A stretch of DNA of 64,000 bases from DASXKD01 sp963703605 (GCA_963703605.1 CAVPFC010000040.1:1-64000); one strand, 5' to 3'. Numbered from the stretch's first letter, positions 1 to 8,479 are shown. Numbers and translations: made by a program. The notes: a model not told the origin generated them from the letters alone.

Positions 1-1
1 C

Positions 2-520
2 AGCGGCCAGCCGGCCCGGCCGCCGCGGCCTCCTGCTCCCGCGCCGGTGCGGACCGCGGTCAAGCTCATGTACGCGGGCGCCGCCGCCAGCGCCGCCGGG
101 CTGATCAGCGGGCTGGCCCTTATCATCGTTGACATCAAGGCCGCCGCCAGCGGGCGATTCTTCGGCCACAGCGTCGCCACGCCCCAGATGAGACCGCTCA
201 TCATCACGGTGTTTATGCTTATCAGCCTGGTCGTGATCGCCCTGTGGCTGTGGATGGCGCGGGCGAACGGCCAGGGCCGGAACGGGGCGCGCATCTTGTC
301 CACGGTGCTGTTCGTCCTGGCGACGCTGCAGCTGCACCATCCACAGCCGCAGGGCAGCCCGGCCGGGTTCGGCGTGACGGTGCTGTACTACGGCGTCGCC
401 GCGCTGTTCATCGGGTCCTGGCTGGCCGGCGCCGCTGCGGTGTGGCTGCTCTGGCGCCCGGCCTCCACCGCGTTCTTCAAGCCGCAGAGCTTCACGCAGG
501 CCCTGCCGCGTCAGGTGTGA
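2..520 (+). CDS. Small multi-pass membrane protein, 5' end cut by window edge
   Basis: The frame is open to the left edge, and the residues before the first GTG (position 47) form a Pro/Ala-rich stretch. This suggests a proline-rich cytoplasmic N-terminus that continues outside the window, so position 47 is probably not the true start. Four hydrophobic segments follow: a first helix starting near YAGAAASAAG, a second around ITVFMLISLVVIALWLW, a third around LSTVLFVLATL and a fourth around VTVLYYGVAALFIG. The layout of a proline-rich tail plus four helices is common among uncharacterised actinobacterial membrane proteins. No catalytic motif is visible and no function is proposed. Confidence 0.6.
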   Translation, partial: SGQPARPPRPPAPAPVRTAVKLMYAGAAASAAGLISGLALIIVDIKAAASGRFFGHSVATPQMRPLIITVFMLISLVVIALWLWMARANGQGRNGARILSTVLFVLATLQLHHPQPQGSPAGFGVTVLYYGVAALFIGSWLAGAAAVWLLWRPASTAFFKPQSFTQALPRQV

Positions 521-565
521 GCCGTGTTGATCCGCGTGTCCGCGAGCCGAATAGAGGATCAAGCC

Positions 566-877
566 ATGCGCATTCCATGGCGAACGCGAGAGTATGAAAG
601 AACGTGCCAGGACTGCGGTCACGCCTGGCGCGTACCTAAATGGGCCGTACACCCGCATATGCAGGGGCTTCCGATCGGCGGTGGCCGGGGGTCCCTGGGT
701 GGTGGGGCTATCTACGGCGCGGCGGCGGCGGGTGCGGCGGCGGTGGCCGACGCAAATGCGGTGCTAGCCGAAAAAGTAGCGGTTTTCCGCGTCTGTGCCG
801 AGTGCAACTCAGCGCATTACAAGCAGCGGCCGGTCCGGAATCGATGGCCTGGCCAGAGTCTGGCCAGGCTGCCCTGA
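566..877 (+). CDS. Small protein with paired CxxC (zinc-ribbon-like) motifs
   Basis: This 103-residue protein has two CxxC pairs, CQDCGHAW near the N-terminus and CAECNSAHY near the C-terminus, separated by a Gly/Ala-rich segment. Two such knuckles suggest one zinc site closing a ribbon. ATG 566 is chosen because a GAGGA sequence lies just upstream; the longer frame from GTG 524 has no such site. The gene follows the membrane protein by about 45 bp in the same direction and may be cotranscribed. Partner and function are unknown. Confidence 0.55.
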   Translation: MRIPWRTREYERTCQDCGHAWRVPKWAVHPHMQGLPIGGGRGSLGGGAIYGAAAAGAAAVADANAVLAEKVAVFRVCAECNSAHYKQRPVRNRWPGQSLARLP

Positions 878-951
878 CACTTACGTAAGCGTCAATTCCG
901 TACAGCAGGAAGTACGGCAACGGGGACCGAGGGCCAGGTACAGGAGTCGCT

Positions 952-1125
952 GTGGTAAATGAGCCCGTCCAGCCGGAGCGAGCCTCTCAGCGGCAGGAGG
1001 CAGAACAGCCTGAGCATCCACTTGATCAGATGGTCCAGAAGGACGCAAAGCGGGCGCCACGCCGGCGCGGCCGCGGTGATGCCGCGGAGGCCGCGATCGA
1101 GTTCCTGCTTAATTTGGCCTGCTAA
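952..1125 (+). CDS. Possible small protein, 57 aa, charged
   Basis: A GTG-started frame of 57 codons is preceded by GGAG with a 5-nt spacer and ends with TAA. The predicted product is hydrophilic, rich in Gln/Glu in its first half and Arg/Lys in the middle (KRAPRRRGRG), and ends in a short hydrophobic helix (AIEFLLNLAC). I do not recognise the family. The ribosome-binding site is good and the frame lies between two genes on the same strand, but the frame is short and could be chance in high-GC DNA. Confidence 0.3.
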   Translation: MVNEPVQPERASQRQEAEQPEHPLDQMVQKDAKRAPRRRGRGDAAEAAIEFLLNLAC

Positions 1126-1209
1126 CACCAAGTAGCGCGGTTATCCCGTGGCCCGGACGCGGGCCAATAGTGATTATGCAATCCTGCCACAGTTCACGAG
1201 GTCAGTCCG

Positions 1210-1275
1210 ATGACAGAGATACCGTTCACGATCGGGGCCAGCGCCAGCTGTACCGATGGGGCCTGCGGTCAGGCC
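1210..1275 (+). pseudogene. N-terminal remnant resembling a PRC-barrel-type protein
   Basis: From ATG 1210, with GAGG upstream, the first 21 codons read MTEIPFTIGASASCTDGACG. This resembles the start of a common actinobacterial PRC-barrel-like protein, in which 'F.IGA..SC.DG.CG' is followed by a strand leading into V.DP. Here the sequence after about 1272 becomes low-quality Cys/Arg-rich text with no barrel, so only the N-terminus survives. The following UPF0158 gene starts 40 bp later. The family assignment rests on a short stretch and is tentative. Confidence 0.4.
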
Positions 1276-1315
1276 CCAAAGACCCAGACTCGGCGCTGCG
1301 CGGTAGGCTCGGTTG

Positions 1316-2068
1316 ATGCCAGCGGTGACGCGTGCTGCGAATCCGGAAGAAGAGTTGAGCACCGACGAAACGCGCATCTCGCTGCGGGTCAAGGTCCCGG
1401 CGGAGGACGGCACGGCCGTCATGGAGATGACGGGTCCGGCCGCGCCGGAGAATGGCCTGCAATCCTTCGGTGACTGGGTGCTGGCCGCGCTCGAGCAGCA
1501 CGCGGACGGTGCCGCTGAGGCGGCACGCCGAATGATCGCCGCGCTCCGGGAACGGGACTGGGAGGGCGACGACGTCCTGGCCGATCAGTTTGACGCGTTG
1601 CTGGGAAGCAGCGCGATGCCGGATCTCCGCCCTCTACGAGTGGATCTGGATGAGCTGGCCGGCATCCTTGAAGGCGACCCGATGTACGGCGGCGGGCGCG
1701 TCGACCTGGCGACTGGCGAGGTCTGGCCAGCGCCTGCCGTCGATTACGCGCGGGAGGTCGGGCAAGAGGATGAGGACGAATCGGACGATCCTGATAAGTG
1801 GCTGTGGGTGCACTGCGAGGGTTCGCGGGACGGCTACCGGGACATGGAGCTGTTCATCGGGACGGTGCGTGATCCGGGGCGGGCCGACCGGCTGGAGATC
1901 GCCATTTCCGGGCGGGGAGCGTTCCGGCGGTTCAAGGACGTCCTGGGGCGCTGGCCCGGAGAACTGGATCGGTGGTATGCGTTTTCCGCGGAGCGTCAGC
2001 GTGGCCGGGCCCGGGCCTGGCTGGCCGACGCCGGTTACTACGTCCGCAAGGGGCTCCCTCCCTCCTGA
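1316..2068 (+). CDS. UPF0158 family protein
   Basis: The product has 250 residues. The C-terminal half carries the UPF0158 signature: a WVHCEGSRDGYRDMELFI strand region, then GRGAFRRFKDVL, then RWYAFSAERQRGRARAWL. The first 60 residues are variable. The family has no agreed function; members are small soluble proteins. ATG 1316 is preferred over the adjacent TTG 1313. A TAGGCT that could serve as a -10 box lies about 7 nt upstream, so the message could be leaderless; no clear Shine-Dalgarno is seen. It is followed by the convergent pRiA4-ORF3-like gene. Confidence 0.8.
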   Translation: MPAVTRAANPEEELSTDETRISLRVKVPAEDGTAVMEMTGPAAPENGLQSFGDWVLAALEQHADGAAEAARRMIAALRERDWEGDDVLADQFDALLGSSAMPDLRPLRVDLDELAGILEGDPMYGGGRVDLATGEVWPAPAVDYAREVGQEDEDESDDPDKWLWVHCEGSRDGYRDMELFIGTVRDPGRADRLEIAISGRGAFRRFKDVLGRWPGELDRWYAFSAERQRGRARAWLADAGYYVRKGLPPS

Positions 2069-2121
2069 CCCAGGGGGACCCCGGTCATGCCCCAGGCTCG
2101 CCGGGCCTGCTGTCTCGGAGA

Positions 2122-2712
2122 TCAGGTTGCGGTAGCGATCGCGCTGCCCTCAGCAGGTGACGCGACTGGCCGTGCCTGCCGGGGTCCCCAGCCGGGCAGG
2201 ATTGGCGGGAGGTCGGCCAGCCCGTTGGGGGCCTTGGGCATGGGGCTGCTGCCGTCGTCGCCGTCCCAGCGGCGGCCGTACTGGTCGGGGATGTCGCCCC
2301 AGCCCCAGCACGGCAGCGGCCCGACCGGGATGACCCCGAGCGTTTCCAGCGGGTCGGCCCGCTGCGGGGAAACGGTGCACAGGTGCTGCCAGTTGTCGCC
2401 CAGGTCGAAGGTGTAGGCGAACTGCTCGCCCGGCCGCAGCCTGCCCAGCCTGGCCTTGGCGCCGTCCAGCGATCCCTCGGGTTCCTCGCCGTCCCACCAG
2501 CGGACCGGGATGATCACGGTTCCGTCGGCCAAGGTGAACTCGTGCAGGTGATTAGGGTCCCAGCGGGCGAACGCGTCGTCGATCGCCTTGCCGAGTTGCT
2601 CGAACGTCGCGGTGCGGGCGGCGATCAGCACCCGGCCGGGCCTGGACCATAGGTCCCCGGTGTGCACGCCGTGCACCAGCTCCACCGTGATCGCCAGATG
2701 AGTGCGAGCCAC
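2122..2712 (-). CDS. Plasmid pRiA4b ORF3-like family protein
   Basis: The 196-residue product has the pRiA4 ORF3-like pattern: an N-terminal ELVHG strand, HLHEFTLADG, then a C-terminal block with AYTFDLGDNWQHLCTV and GWGDIPDQYGRRWDG. The family is common on plasmids, near transposons and in actinobacterial accessory DNA; its biochemical role is unknown. GTG 2712 is chosen because GGAGG sits 5 nt upstream on the minus strand; the frame extends to 2757 without a better start. It is convergent with the UPF0158 gene and followed by degenerate sequence. Confidence 0.8.
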   Translation of the reverse strand: MARTHLAITVELVHGVHTGDLWSRPGRVLIAARTATFEQLGKAIDDAFARWDPNHLHEFTLADGTVIIPVRWWDGEEPEGSLDGAKARLGRLRPGEQFAYTFDLGDNWQHLCTVSPQRADPLETLGVIPVGPLPCWGWGDIPDQYGRRWDGDDGSSPMPKAPNGLADLPPILPGWGPRQARPVASPAEGSAIATAT

Positions 2713-2799
2713 CCCTGCCTCCACTACAAGCCGGTCGGCCAGCAAGCCGCAGGCCACGCAGGTCAGCGGCTCGCAGCTCGCTCACCGTACCACCAGCCC

Positions 2800-3097
2800 G
2801 CCAGATGAAGGATGCTCAGAGACGGTCTTCGGCCGTCTGGACGATCTCGGCGGCTTCCCGAACTGCCTGGTCCCGGATAGCGGCGTCGGGTCGGCGAGGG
2901 CTCGTTCGGCGGCGTGGAGCCGGGCGGCGGCCGAGGGCCATGCTGCGGACCTACGCCGACACTACAGCGGGCACAGGCCGCACCAGGCCCGGCACCAGCG
3001 ACAGCTCGATCATGACGAACCGGTCGCCGTACCGCTGGACGTGGTAGTGCAATACCGGAGGGCTCTCTGTCAGCTGCTCGAATCGGTGGGCGGCAGC
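2800..3097 (-). pseudogene. Degenerate coding remnants between toxin and pRiA4-like gene
   Basis: No intact gene is seen over about 340 bp. Directly after the toxin stop, the same minus frame reads HRFEQLTESPPVLHYHV then RYGDRFVMIELSLVPG and stops after about 50 codons; it has no usable start codon. Further along, an Ala-rich helix (AARLHAAERALADP) in one frame continues as DAAIRDQAVREAAEIVQT in another, as if one base had been lost near 2885. Both look like decayed protein text, but no family is recognised and chance cannot be excluded. Confidence 0.25.
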
Positions 3098-3325
3098 TTA
3101 TACCCGGTCTATCCGCACGATGGTGATCAGGTTCCCTTCGACCTCGTACAGCACCCGGTAAGGGCCGACGCGTAGCCTACGGTAGGTGCCGCGGACGAAC
3201 GCGCCCGGAGGCGCTGGATCGTCAGCTAAGGCTTCCACGGCGCGGTTGACGGCCATCATCCCTGCCTGGTCGGCCACGAAGCGGACGAAGGTCGCCTGCG
3301 CGATCTCTGACCAGATGATCCTCAT
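3098..3325 (-). CDS. RelE/ParE-superfamily toxin
   Basis: The 75-residue product has the RelE layout: an N-terminal strand-helix (MRIIWSEIAQATFVRF), a middle ending in DDPAPPGAF, and the conserved YRRLRVGPYRVLYEVEGNLITIVRIDRV strand block (described here in parts). RelE-type toxins cleave mRNA at the ribosome or inhibit gyrase (ParE branch). The length is slightly short for the family (80-100). The start codon overlaps the antitoxin stop by four bases (ATGA), as expected for a type II toxin-antitoxin operon with the antitoxin first. No inactivating change is seen. Confidence 0.8.
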   Translation of the reverse strand: MRIIWSEIAQATFVRFVADQAGMMAVNRAVEALADDPAPPGAFVRGTYRRLRVGPYRVLYEVEGNLITIVRIDRV

Positions 3326-3537
3326 CGGGAGCCGCCGAACACCTCAGCCATGAACTCGTCGTGCGACTTCAGGCCCGGCCGCCCGGCCGCCTTCCACGCC
3401 TCGTGCTCGGCGATGGCGGCGTCGATCTCGGCTTCCTCGACTTGCTCGGCGGATGCGCGGTCCCGCAGGGCCTTCAGCGTGTGGTACTCGTGCACCGGAA
3501 CCACGACAGCGGTTTTCGCCACCGAGACGGATGACAT
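3322..3537 (-). CDS. Antitoxin, Phd/YefM-like, apparently lacking its DNA-binding N-terminus
   Basis: This 71-residue protein starts with a strand (VAKTAVVVPVHEYHTLKAL) that in Phd/YefM antitoxins normally lies around residues 30-50, after the N-terminal DNA-binding fold. The helical, acidic C-terminus (AEQVEEAEIDAAIAEHEAW, ending FMAEVFGG) fits a toxin-neutralising tail. The upstream frame is closed by a stop and shows no N-terminal SASEAR-like helix, so the repressor half appears missing. It could still neutralise RelE but may not autoregulate. A short independent antitoxin family is the alternative. Confidence 0.65.
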   Translation of the reverse strand: MSSVSVAKTAVVVPVHEYHTLKALRDRASAEQVEEAEIDAAIAEHEAWKAAGRPGLKSHDEFMAEVFGGSR

Positions 3538-3765
3538 CGTGACTGTCGTGCTGTGAAGGCTGCGCGCTCATGCCACGATGCTAGCTCGCCGCGCCGCCAA
3601 CCCGGCCGTCTCGACGCGCGAGCGCGCCGAGCCCCCTACGGTTAGTGATGTTCCGGGATCGCATTCGGCCTGGCTCCAGGCTCCTGACGCAGCGGTCATA
3701 GGGCCTCCTCCTTTAGCCGAGCCCAAGTCGAGGTGGACGCATTGTTATCGGCACCAGCGGGCTGC

Positions 3766-4088
3766 TCAGCCCGTGAGGGCGATGGTCAGGTAAGCCAGGG
3801 TGAGGAGGAGGGCCAGCACGGCGGGCGCCATCTCCTTTGCGCTATCGGCTGCCTTCCGGTGGGCAATGATGGCGCCGAGCAACAGCAGGGCCATCCCCGC
3901 CGCCGCGGCCAGGCCGAGGGCACGCCACCACAGGCCGATAAGGATGCCTGCGGCGGCGGCTAGTTCGGCTACGCCGATGAGCCGGTAGCGGGGCCAGGGA
4001 CGCCGAAGTGCGCGGCGGATTTCCGCATTCTGGGCTGGCCCGTGAGCTTGCCGGCCGCGGGGAGCAGGCAGGCCCGCTGACGGAACAC
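3766..4088 (-). pseudogene. DoxX-like membrane protein, frameshifted
   Basis: Two minus frames together give a DoxX-type protein. The first reads AAGKLTGQPRMRKSAAHFGVP. After a missing base near 4005, the second reads PWPRYRLIGVAELAAAAG, then helices around AALGLAAAAGMALLLLGA and VLALLLTLAYLTIALTG, then TGA. KLTG..RMR..A.HFG.....R.IG..E is the typical DoxX-like signature. The N-terminal first helix is also poor (FRQRACLLPAAG), so decay probably goes beyond one indel. The remnant begins 20 bp after the FAD oxidoreductase stop and was probably once cotranscribed with it. Confidence 0.6.
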
Positions 4089-4107
4089 ACCGGAATCCTC
4101 GGTCTTG

Positions 4108-5409
4108 TCAGCCCATCACATTGTTCGCGCTCTCCGCATGGGGCTGGCGAAGGCGTGAGTAGTGCCCGAGGTTTATTTCGTTCTTGGTGAAGTGTCCGCT
4201 AAACAGAACCGGATCCGAGTCGTGATCGTGTCCGTTTTCGCAAGCGTGTACTAGGGCCGCCATAAAACGGCCGACAACAGGAGCGTTTTTGAACTGGTTG
4301 CCGCTCGTGCCAATGGCTACATAGAACCCAGCCAATGAGGTACGGTCGTAGACCGGGATCCAGTCGTCGGCCACGTCGTATAGTGCGGCGAAACCAACGG
4401 GACGGGGCGGGATGCCCAGCGACGGGATTCTTCGGGCCAGGCGGAGTACCTGCGAATCCCACGCCTGCTCAGTGGGCTGGGCCTCGAAAGCATCCGGGTC
4501 ATCTATCCAGTGGAGGGCATCGCATGCTGGCTCCGCGCTTCCGACGATAAGCTGCCCGCCGAAGTGAGATCTGAAGTATGTGCCCAGGTCTCCGTCCGCG
4601 ACAGCGGGACCCAGCTCGCCTCGCGCATAGCCAGCCGGTGCAGGCACGGAATGGACTTCCTGCCGCAATGGGCGGGTTCGGATTCGGAATTCTCCGGTGA
4701 CGCCGGCAAGAGCGTTAACCTGACCGGAGTACGGGCCCGCCGCATTGACCACGACGGGAGATTGAATCACGTTTCCTGAGCGCAGCCTTATGCCCTGGAC
4801 CCGCGCATTCTTCTGGAGGATCCCCACCACCTGTTCGCGGAGCTGAATTTCGGTCCCCCTCCGCTTCGCCGCGGCCATGAGGTTCCTCGCCGCCAGCTGC
4901 GGGTCGTCGATGAACCCGCCGTCGGGCGTGTAGTAGGCACCGAGTTCGCCGTCGGCATCCGCCCAGAATGCGGCGTCCGTGACCGACTTGGGCGGACCGT
5001 ACCGTGCGGGATCCAGACCCGGCACCCGCTGCCGGATGGTCTCAGCATCCCAGCACTGGTATGGGACACCGATGCGTTCAAAGAGAGGCAGCACCCGCTC
5101 ACGCTGGGTACTACCATCAAGGATCAGGCAACCTGTCTGGATAAACCTTGCCAGGGATTCCTCAGGACGGCTGCCCAGATATTCGGGCCAGCTCTCCCAG
5201 CTGAACTTGGATTCCCAGGAAGCGGCCACGCCCTCGAAGGTCGAGTAGTGAAAGCGGACGATGCTTGAGGACGAGCTGGTAGAGCCCGAACCGACACCGC
5301 CCAGCCGGTCGATAGCCACAACCCGCAATCCGGTCTGTGCGAGCTCGTAGGCGACAGCGGCACCGATGACCCCGGTTCCGATCACGACTGCGTCGGCTGT
5401 GTGTGTCAC
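4108..5409 (-). CDS. FAD-dependent oxidoreductase, DAO (sarcosine/D-amino-acid oxidase-like) family
   Basis: This is a complete 433-residue protein of the DAO family. Residues 7-23 hold the Rossmann dinucleotide motif (VVIGTGVIGAAVAYEL, GxGxxG at 11-16), followed by an acidic residue after the second strand (VVAIDR). A Ser-rich loop (GSGSTSSSSSIVRFHYS) matches the flavin-contacting segment of sarcosine oxidase-like enzymes. The C-terminal GTSGNQFKNAPVVGR block is the second FAD-contact region. The substrate is probably a secondary or D-amino acid, or a similar amine, but cannot be set from sequence. It is transcribed away from the ArsR remnant. Confidence 0.85.
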   Translation of the reverse strand: MTHTADAVVIGTGVIGAAVAYELAQTGLRVVAIDRLGGVGSGSTSSSSSIVRFHYSTFEGVAASWESKFSWESWPEYLGSRPEESLARFIQTGCLILDGSTQRERVLPLFERIGVPYQCWDAETIRQRVPGLDPARYGPPKSVTDAAFWADADGELGAYYTPDGGFIDDPQLAARNLMAAAKRRGTEIQLREQVVGILQKNARVQGIRLRSGNVIQSPVVVNAAGPYSGQVNALAGVTGEFRIRTRPLRQEVHSVPAPAGYARGELGPAVADGDLGTYFRSHFGGQLIVGSAEPACDALHWIDDPDAFEAQPTEQAWDSQVLRLARRIPSLGIPPRPVGFAALYDVADDWIPVYDRTSLAGFYVAIGTSGNQFKNAPVVGRFMAALVHACENGHDHDSDPVLFSGHFTKNEINLGHYSRLRQPHAESANNVMG

Positions 5410-5648
5410 TCAATAGTCCTCTCGGACCAGGTCGACGGTCCCGGTGATCATTCTGCGAGCACGCTGGTCCCCATGCCGGGATGGACGGGAGCGCCTCAGA
5501 TTGTGCCCGCGCGGATTGTATGGCGCACCGAGCTGGGACAGCAACTGCCCGGCGAACGGAAGGCACGCCGCCGTGCCGGTGAAGCAGCCGAACGCGGTGA
5601 CCTAGACGGCCGTGGGAGGTACCCGGCGAGTTCTTCTGGCGCCTTGAC

Positions 5649-5826
5649 ATGGCTGCCTTCGGAGATGACGAGATAGATGACGTGTTCAAAGCGCTGGCTG
5701 ATCCCAGCCGCCGCATGCTGCTGGACAGCCTGAACGCCCACAACGGCCAGACGCTGCGCCAGCTGTGCGCCGGGCTGGACATGGCCCGGCAGTCGGTCAG
5801 CAAGCACCTGGCGGTGCTTGAGGCGG
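5649..5826 (+). pseudogene. ArsR-family regulator, truncated after the recognition helix
   Basis: Codons from ATG 5649 give a clear ArsR N-terminus: DVFKALADPSRRMLLDSL, then LRQLCAGLDMARQSVSKHL and AVLEA. In intact members this is followed by a wing such as 'NLVTTVRRGREKLHYLN'. Here the text changes to GTTGRSQPGKG and the frame runs on, out of frame, into the aldehyde dehydrogenase gene. The wing and dimerisation helix are absent, so the protein is unlikely to work. It lies between and divergent from the FAD oxidoreductase, so it may once have regulated it. Confidence 0.65.
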
Positions 5827-5937
5827 GGACCACAGGCCGTTCCCAGCCCGGGAAGGGGACGGGGTCTTGGGCTGGGTACCTTGCTCCCGTAGCGTTGTCT
5901 CACTGGACCCTTTACCGCAGTGACACCGGGAGCAGGC

Positions 5938-7317
5938 ATGACGCAGACCCCGCCTTATCAGGTAACCGACCCGGCGACCGGCGAGGTGACCGAGACTTTC
6001 CCCTTCGCCACGGACGCGGAGGTAGAGGAGGCGCTCGCCGCCGCGACCGAGGCGTTCGCGGCATGGAGGCTGTATTCGGTCGCCGGGCGCGCCGCGATCG
6101 TCAAGCGGGTCGCCGAGTTGTTCACCGAGCGCGCCGCCGGCCTGGCCGCGCTGATCACCAAGGAGATGGGCAAGCGGCCCGCGCAGGCCGTCGGCGAGGC
6201 CAAGTTCTGCACCGACATCTTCAACTACTACGCCGGCAACGGCCCCGGGCTCATCGCCGACAAGCCGCTGCCCGGCCATGACACCGCGCGCGTTGAGTAC
6301 CGGCCCGTCGGCCCGGTGCTCGGCGTCATGCCGTGGAACTACCCGTATTACCAGGTGGCCAGGTTCGCCGCGCCTAACCTGATCGTCGGCAACACCGTCA
6401 TCCTCAAGCACGCAGAAAACTGCCCTACCTCGGCGCTGGCGATCGCGCAGATCATGAAGGACGCGGGCGTGCCGGACGGCGTGTACGTCAACCTCTTCGC
6501 GACCCACGAGCAGGTCGCCGCGATGATCGCCGACCCGCGGCTGCACGGCGTGTCGCTGACCGGCTCCGAGCGGGCCGGCACTGTCGTCGCCGAGACGGCC
6601 GGCCGCAACCTGAAGAAGGTCGTCCTTGAGCTTGGCGGCTCCGACCCGTACATCATCCTCGACACCGACAACGTCGAGGACGCCGCTAAGACCGCCTGGG
6701 TCACCCGGATGGAGAACGTCGGCCAGGCCTGCAACTCCAACAAGCGGATGATCGTCATGGACGACATCTACGACGACTTCGTGGCCGCCCTGGTCAAGCG
6801 GGCCACCGCGATGTCGCCGCGCCAGCCGGGCGATGACTCCCCGCGCTCCTACAGCCCGATGGTCTCCCGTAAGGCAGCGGAGAACCTCCTCGCCCAGGTG
6901 CAGGACGCGGTATCGAAGGGCGCCACGCTGCACGTCGGCGGCACGCTCGAGGGCGGTAGGGGCGCGTACTTCGCCCCGGCCGTGCTCACCGGCGTGACCC
7001 CGCAAATGCGGGCCTACCGCGAGGAGCTGTTCGGCCCGGTCGCCGTCGTCTACAAGGTCAGCACCGACGACGAGGCGGTCCAGCTCGCCAACGTGGTGGA
7101 CTTCGGCCTTGGCGGCGCGGTCTGGTCGACCGACGAGGAACGGGCAATCAAGGTCGCCGAGCAGCTGGAGGTCGGCATGGCCAACGTCAACACCCCGGCA
7201 GGCGAGGGCGCGGACCTGCCGTTCGGCGGCACCAAGCGCTCCGGCTTCGGCCGCGAGCTAGGCCCCCTCGGCATCGACGAATTCGTCAACAAGCGCCTGT
7301 TTTACGTCGAGAAGTAG
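5938..7317 (+). CDS. NAD(P)-dependent aldehyde dehydrogenase, succinate-semialdehyde dehydrogenase-like
   Basis: The 459-residue enzyme oxidises an aldehyde to its acid with NAD(P). Visible landmarks are MPWNYP (131-136), the nucleotide-site Lys in VILKHAEN, catalytic Glu231 in VVLELGGSDP and nucleophile Cys265 in VGQACNSNKR. The C-terminal GGTKRSGFGRELG and EFVNKR motifs are present. The QACNSNKR variant is typical of GabD1-type succinate-semialdehyde dehydrogenases, so that activity is the best guess. ATG 5938 follows a GGAGCAGG sequence; an in-frame start at 5920 is less supported. Putrescine or GABA breakdown would fit but no partner genes are present. Confidence 0.92.
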   Translation: MTQTPPYQVTDPATGEVTETFPFATDAEVEEALAAATEAFAAWRLYSVAGRAAIVKRVAELFTERAAGLAALITKEMGKRPAQAVGEAKFCTDIFNYYAGNGPGLIADKPLPGHDTARVEYRPVGPVLGVMPWNYPYYQVARFAAPNLIVGNTVILKHAENCPTSALAIAQIMKDAGVPDGVYVNLFATHEQVAAMIADPRLHGVSLTGSERAGTVVAETAGRNLKKVVLELGGSDPYIILDTDNVEDAAKTAWVTRMENVGQACNSNKRMIVMDDIYDDFVAALVKRATAMSPRQPGDDSPRSYSPMVSRKAAENLLAQVQDAVSKGATLHVGGTLEGGRGAYFAPAVLTGVTPQMRAYREELFGPVAVVYKVSTDDEAVQLANVVDFGLGGAVWSTDEERAIKVAEQLEVGMANVNTPAGEGADLPFGGTKRSGFGRELGPLGIDEFVNKRLFYVEK

Positions 7318-7388
7318 CGCTTGACGAGTAACACCCCAGTGTCGCTCCGGCCGGCGACTCCCGGTGGTGCCCTGCGACAGGAATCCGC

Positions 7389-7404
7389 CAGGTGCAGTCA
7401 CCTG
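7389..7404. promoter_or_regulatory. 16-bp palindrome upstream of ridA-like gene
   Basis: CAGGTG and CACCTG flank a 4-nt centre (CAGT), giving six-base arms, about 105 bp before the RidA start. It could be an operator or a weak hairpin. It stands in a 190-bp stretch between the aldehyde dehydrogenase and RidA genes in which nothing else is evident. Confidence 0.3.
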
Positions 7405-7510
7405 ACGGATACCGGGGAGGCCCGGCTCCACCCAGGATGGAGATAGCTCCTCACGAAGGACAGCCCGTGAGGCACACAGAGAACGACGAATCCTGACGGA
7501 GGCCGCCATC

Positions 7511-7903
7511 ATGGTCATCTTCGATAACCCCGCGACCGTCCCTGCCCCGGCCGGCCAGTACTCCCACGTCGCGCGTGCTGAATTCGGCGATAAGACCCTC
7601 CTGCAGCTATCTGGCCAAGCCGCCATCGACGCCGACGGCAAAATCGTCGGCGGCAACGACATGACCGCCCAGGCGGAATACATCATGGACAACATCACCG
7701 CGATCCTGGCCGCCCACGGCGCCACCCTCGCCGATGTGGTCAATATCCGCGCCTACCTAACTGATATGAGCCAGCTTCCCGAGTACGGCAAGGTGCGAGC
7801 CGCACGCTTCACGGGGACACCGCCGACCGTCACGACCGTTGAGGTGTCTCGCTTGTTCGTCCCCGGCGCGCTCCTCGAGGTCGAGGTGCTGGCGGTTACG
7901 TGA
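7511..7903 (+). CDS. RidA/YER057c/UK114 family protein
   Basis: The 130-residue product matches the RidA family in length and motifs: LLQLSGQAAIDADGKIVGG, NITAILAAHGATLADVVNIRAYLTDM and the C-terminal PTVTTVEVSRLFVPGALLEVEVLAV (described in parts). Arg114 (in EVSRLF) corresponds to the arginine that binds the substrate carboxylate in enamine/imine deaminases. Such proteins hydrolyse reactive enamines made by PLP enzymes or amine oxidases and act as trimers in the cytosol. The nearby FAD amine/amino-acid oxidase could supply imine substrates, but that link is inferred only from proximity. Confidence 0.9.
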   Translation: MVIFDNPATVPAPAGQYSHVARAEFGDKTLLQLSGQAAIDADGKIVGGNDMTAQAEYIMDNITAILAAHGATLADVVNIRAYLTDMSQLPEYGKVRAARFTGTPPTVTTVEVSRLFVPGALLEVEVLAVT

Positions 7904-8158
7904 GCCCCCGGATCGCCGTCGGCTTGCCGCCGTCGCAGCGGCCGAGCGGCCCGCACAGTGCGCCGGGTCGGTCGGCAGACGCGGTCATAATCGCGCACAC
8001 CGCGGGATTAGGGCCGGACACCGGACAGCAAGCTGTCAATCCTGGCGGCGGGTTACTTCGCCTGGGAGCAAGTCCACGGACGGTACGCCGCCATCAGCGC
8101 GGCCGGGGTCGCCCGCGCCGAGACCCAGGGTGGTGAAACACGGATATCGGAGGATGCT

Positions 8159-8479
8159 ATGACGGTTTACATGGTGGCACAGGTGCAGATCCTGGACCCG
8201 GAACAGTGGGAACGCTACAAGGAGATCGCCGCGCGGGAGATCGCCCGGCACGGCGGGCGGTACCTCGCGCGCGGCGCCCGTCCGGAAGTGGAAGAAGCCG
8301 ACTGGAACCAGCCGGAAGACCTGCAGATCAACATGGCCGCGTTCCCCAGCATGGAGCAGGCTCACGCGTGGTACAACTCGCCTGAATACGCCAAAGCGCT
8401 GGCCTTCCGGCAGAGTGCGGTGCACCGGCGCCTGTTCTTCGTGAGCGGCACAGACGAGCCACAAGCCGCCGGCGCGTGA
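8159..8479 (+). CDS. DUF1330 family protein
   Basis: The 106-residue protein has the DUF1330 ferredoxin-like fold pattern: MVAQVQILDPEQWERYKE, GGRYLARG, a FPSMEQAHAWYNSPEYAKAL segment and a final strand (RRLFFVSG). The family is widespread, dimeric and of unclear function, possibly small-molecule binding. The start is supported by GGAGG five bases before ATG 8159. The same frame is open upstream from 8012 (SILAAGYFAWEQVHGRY and so on) but has no start codon. That segment reads like real protein text and may be a remnant of another gene joined to this one. Confidence 0.85.
   Translation: MTVYMVAQVQILDPEQWERYKEIAAREIARHGGRYLARGARPEVEEADWNQPEDLQINMAAFPSMEQAHAWYNSPEYAKALAFRQSAVHRRLFFVSGTDEPQAAGA

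Noticed and set aside
892..1131. A 79-codon minus-strand frame over the small ORF at 952-1125
   Set aside because: No ribosome-binding site, poor composition, and antisense to the better-supported small plus-strand frame.
5920..5937. Upstream start for the aldehyde dehydrogenase
   Set aside because: The six extra residues are not family-like, and GGAGCAGG lies between this start and ATG 5938.
5649..6281. A 210-residue ArsR fusion protein
   Set aside because: After about 5826 the frame is an out-of-frame reading of the promoter region and the aldehyde dehydrogenase gene.
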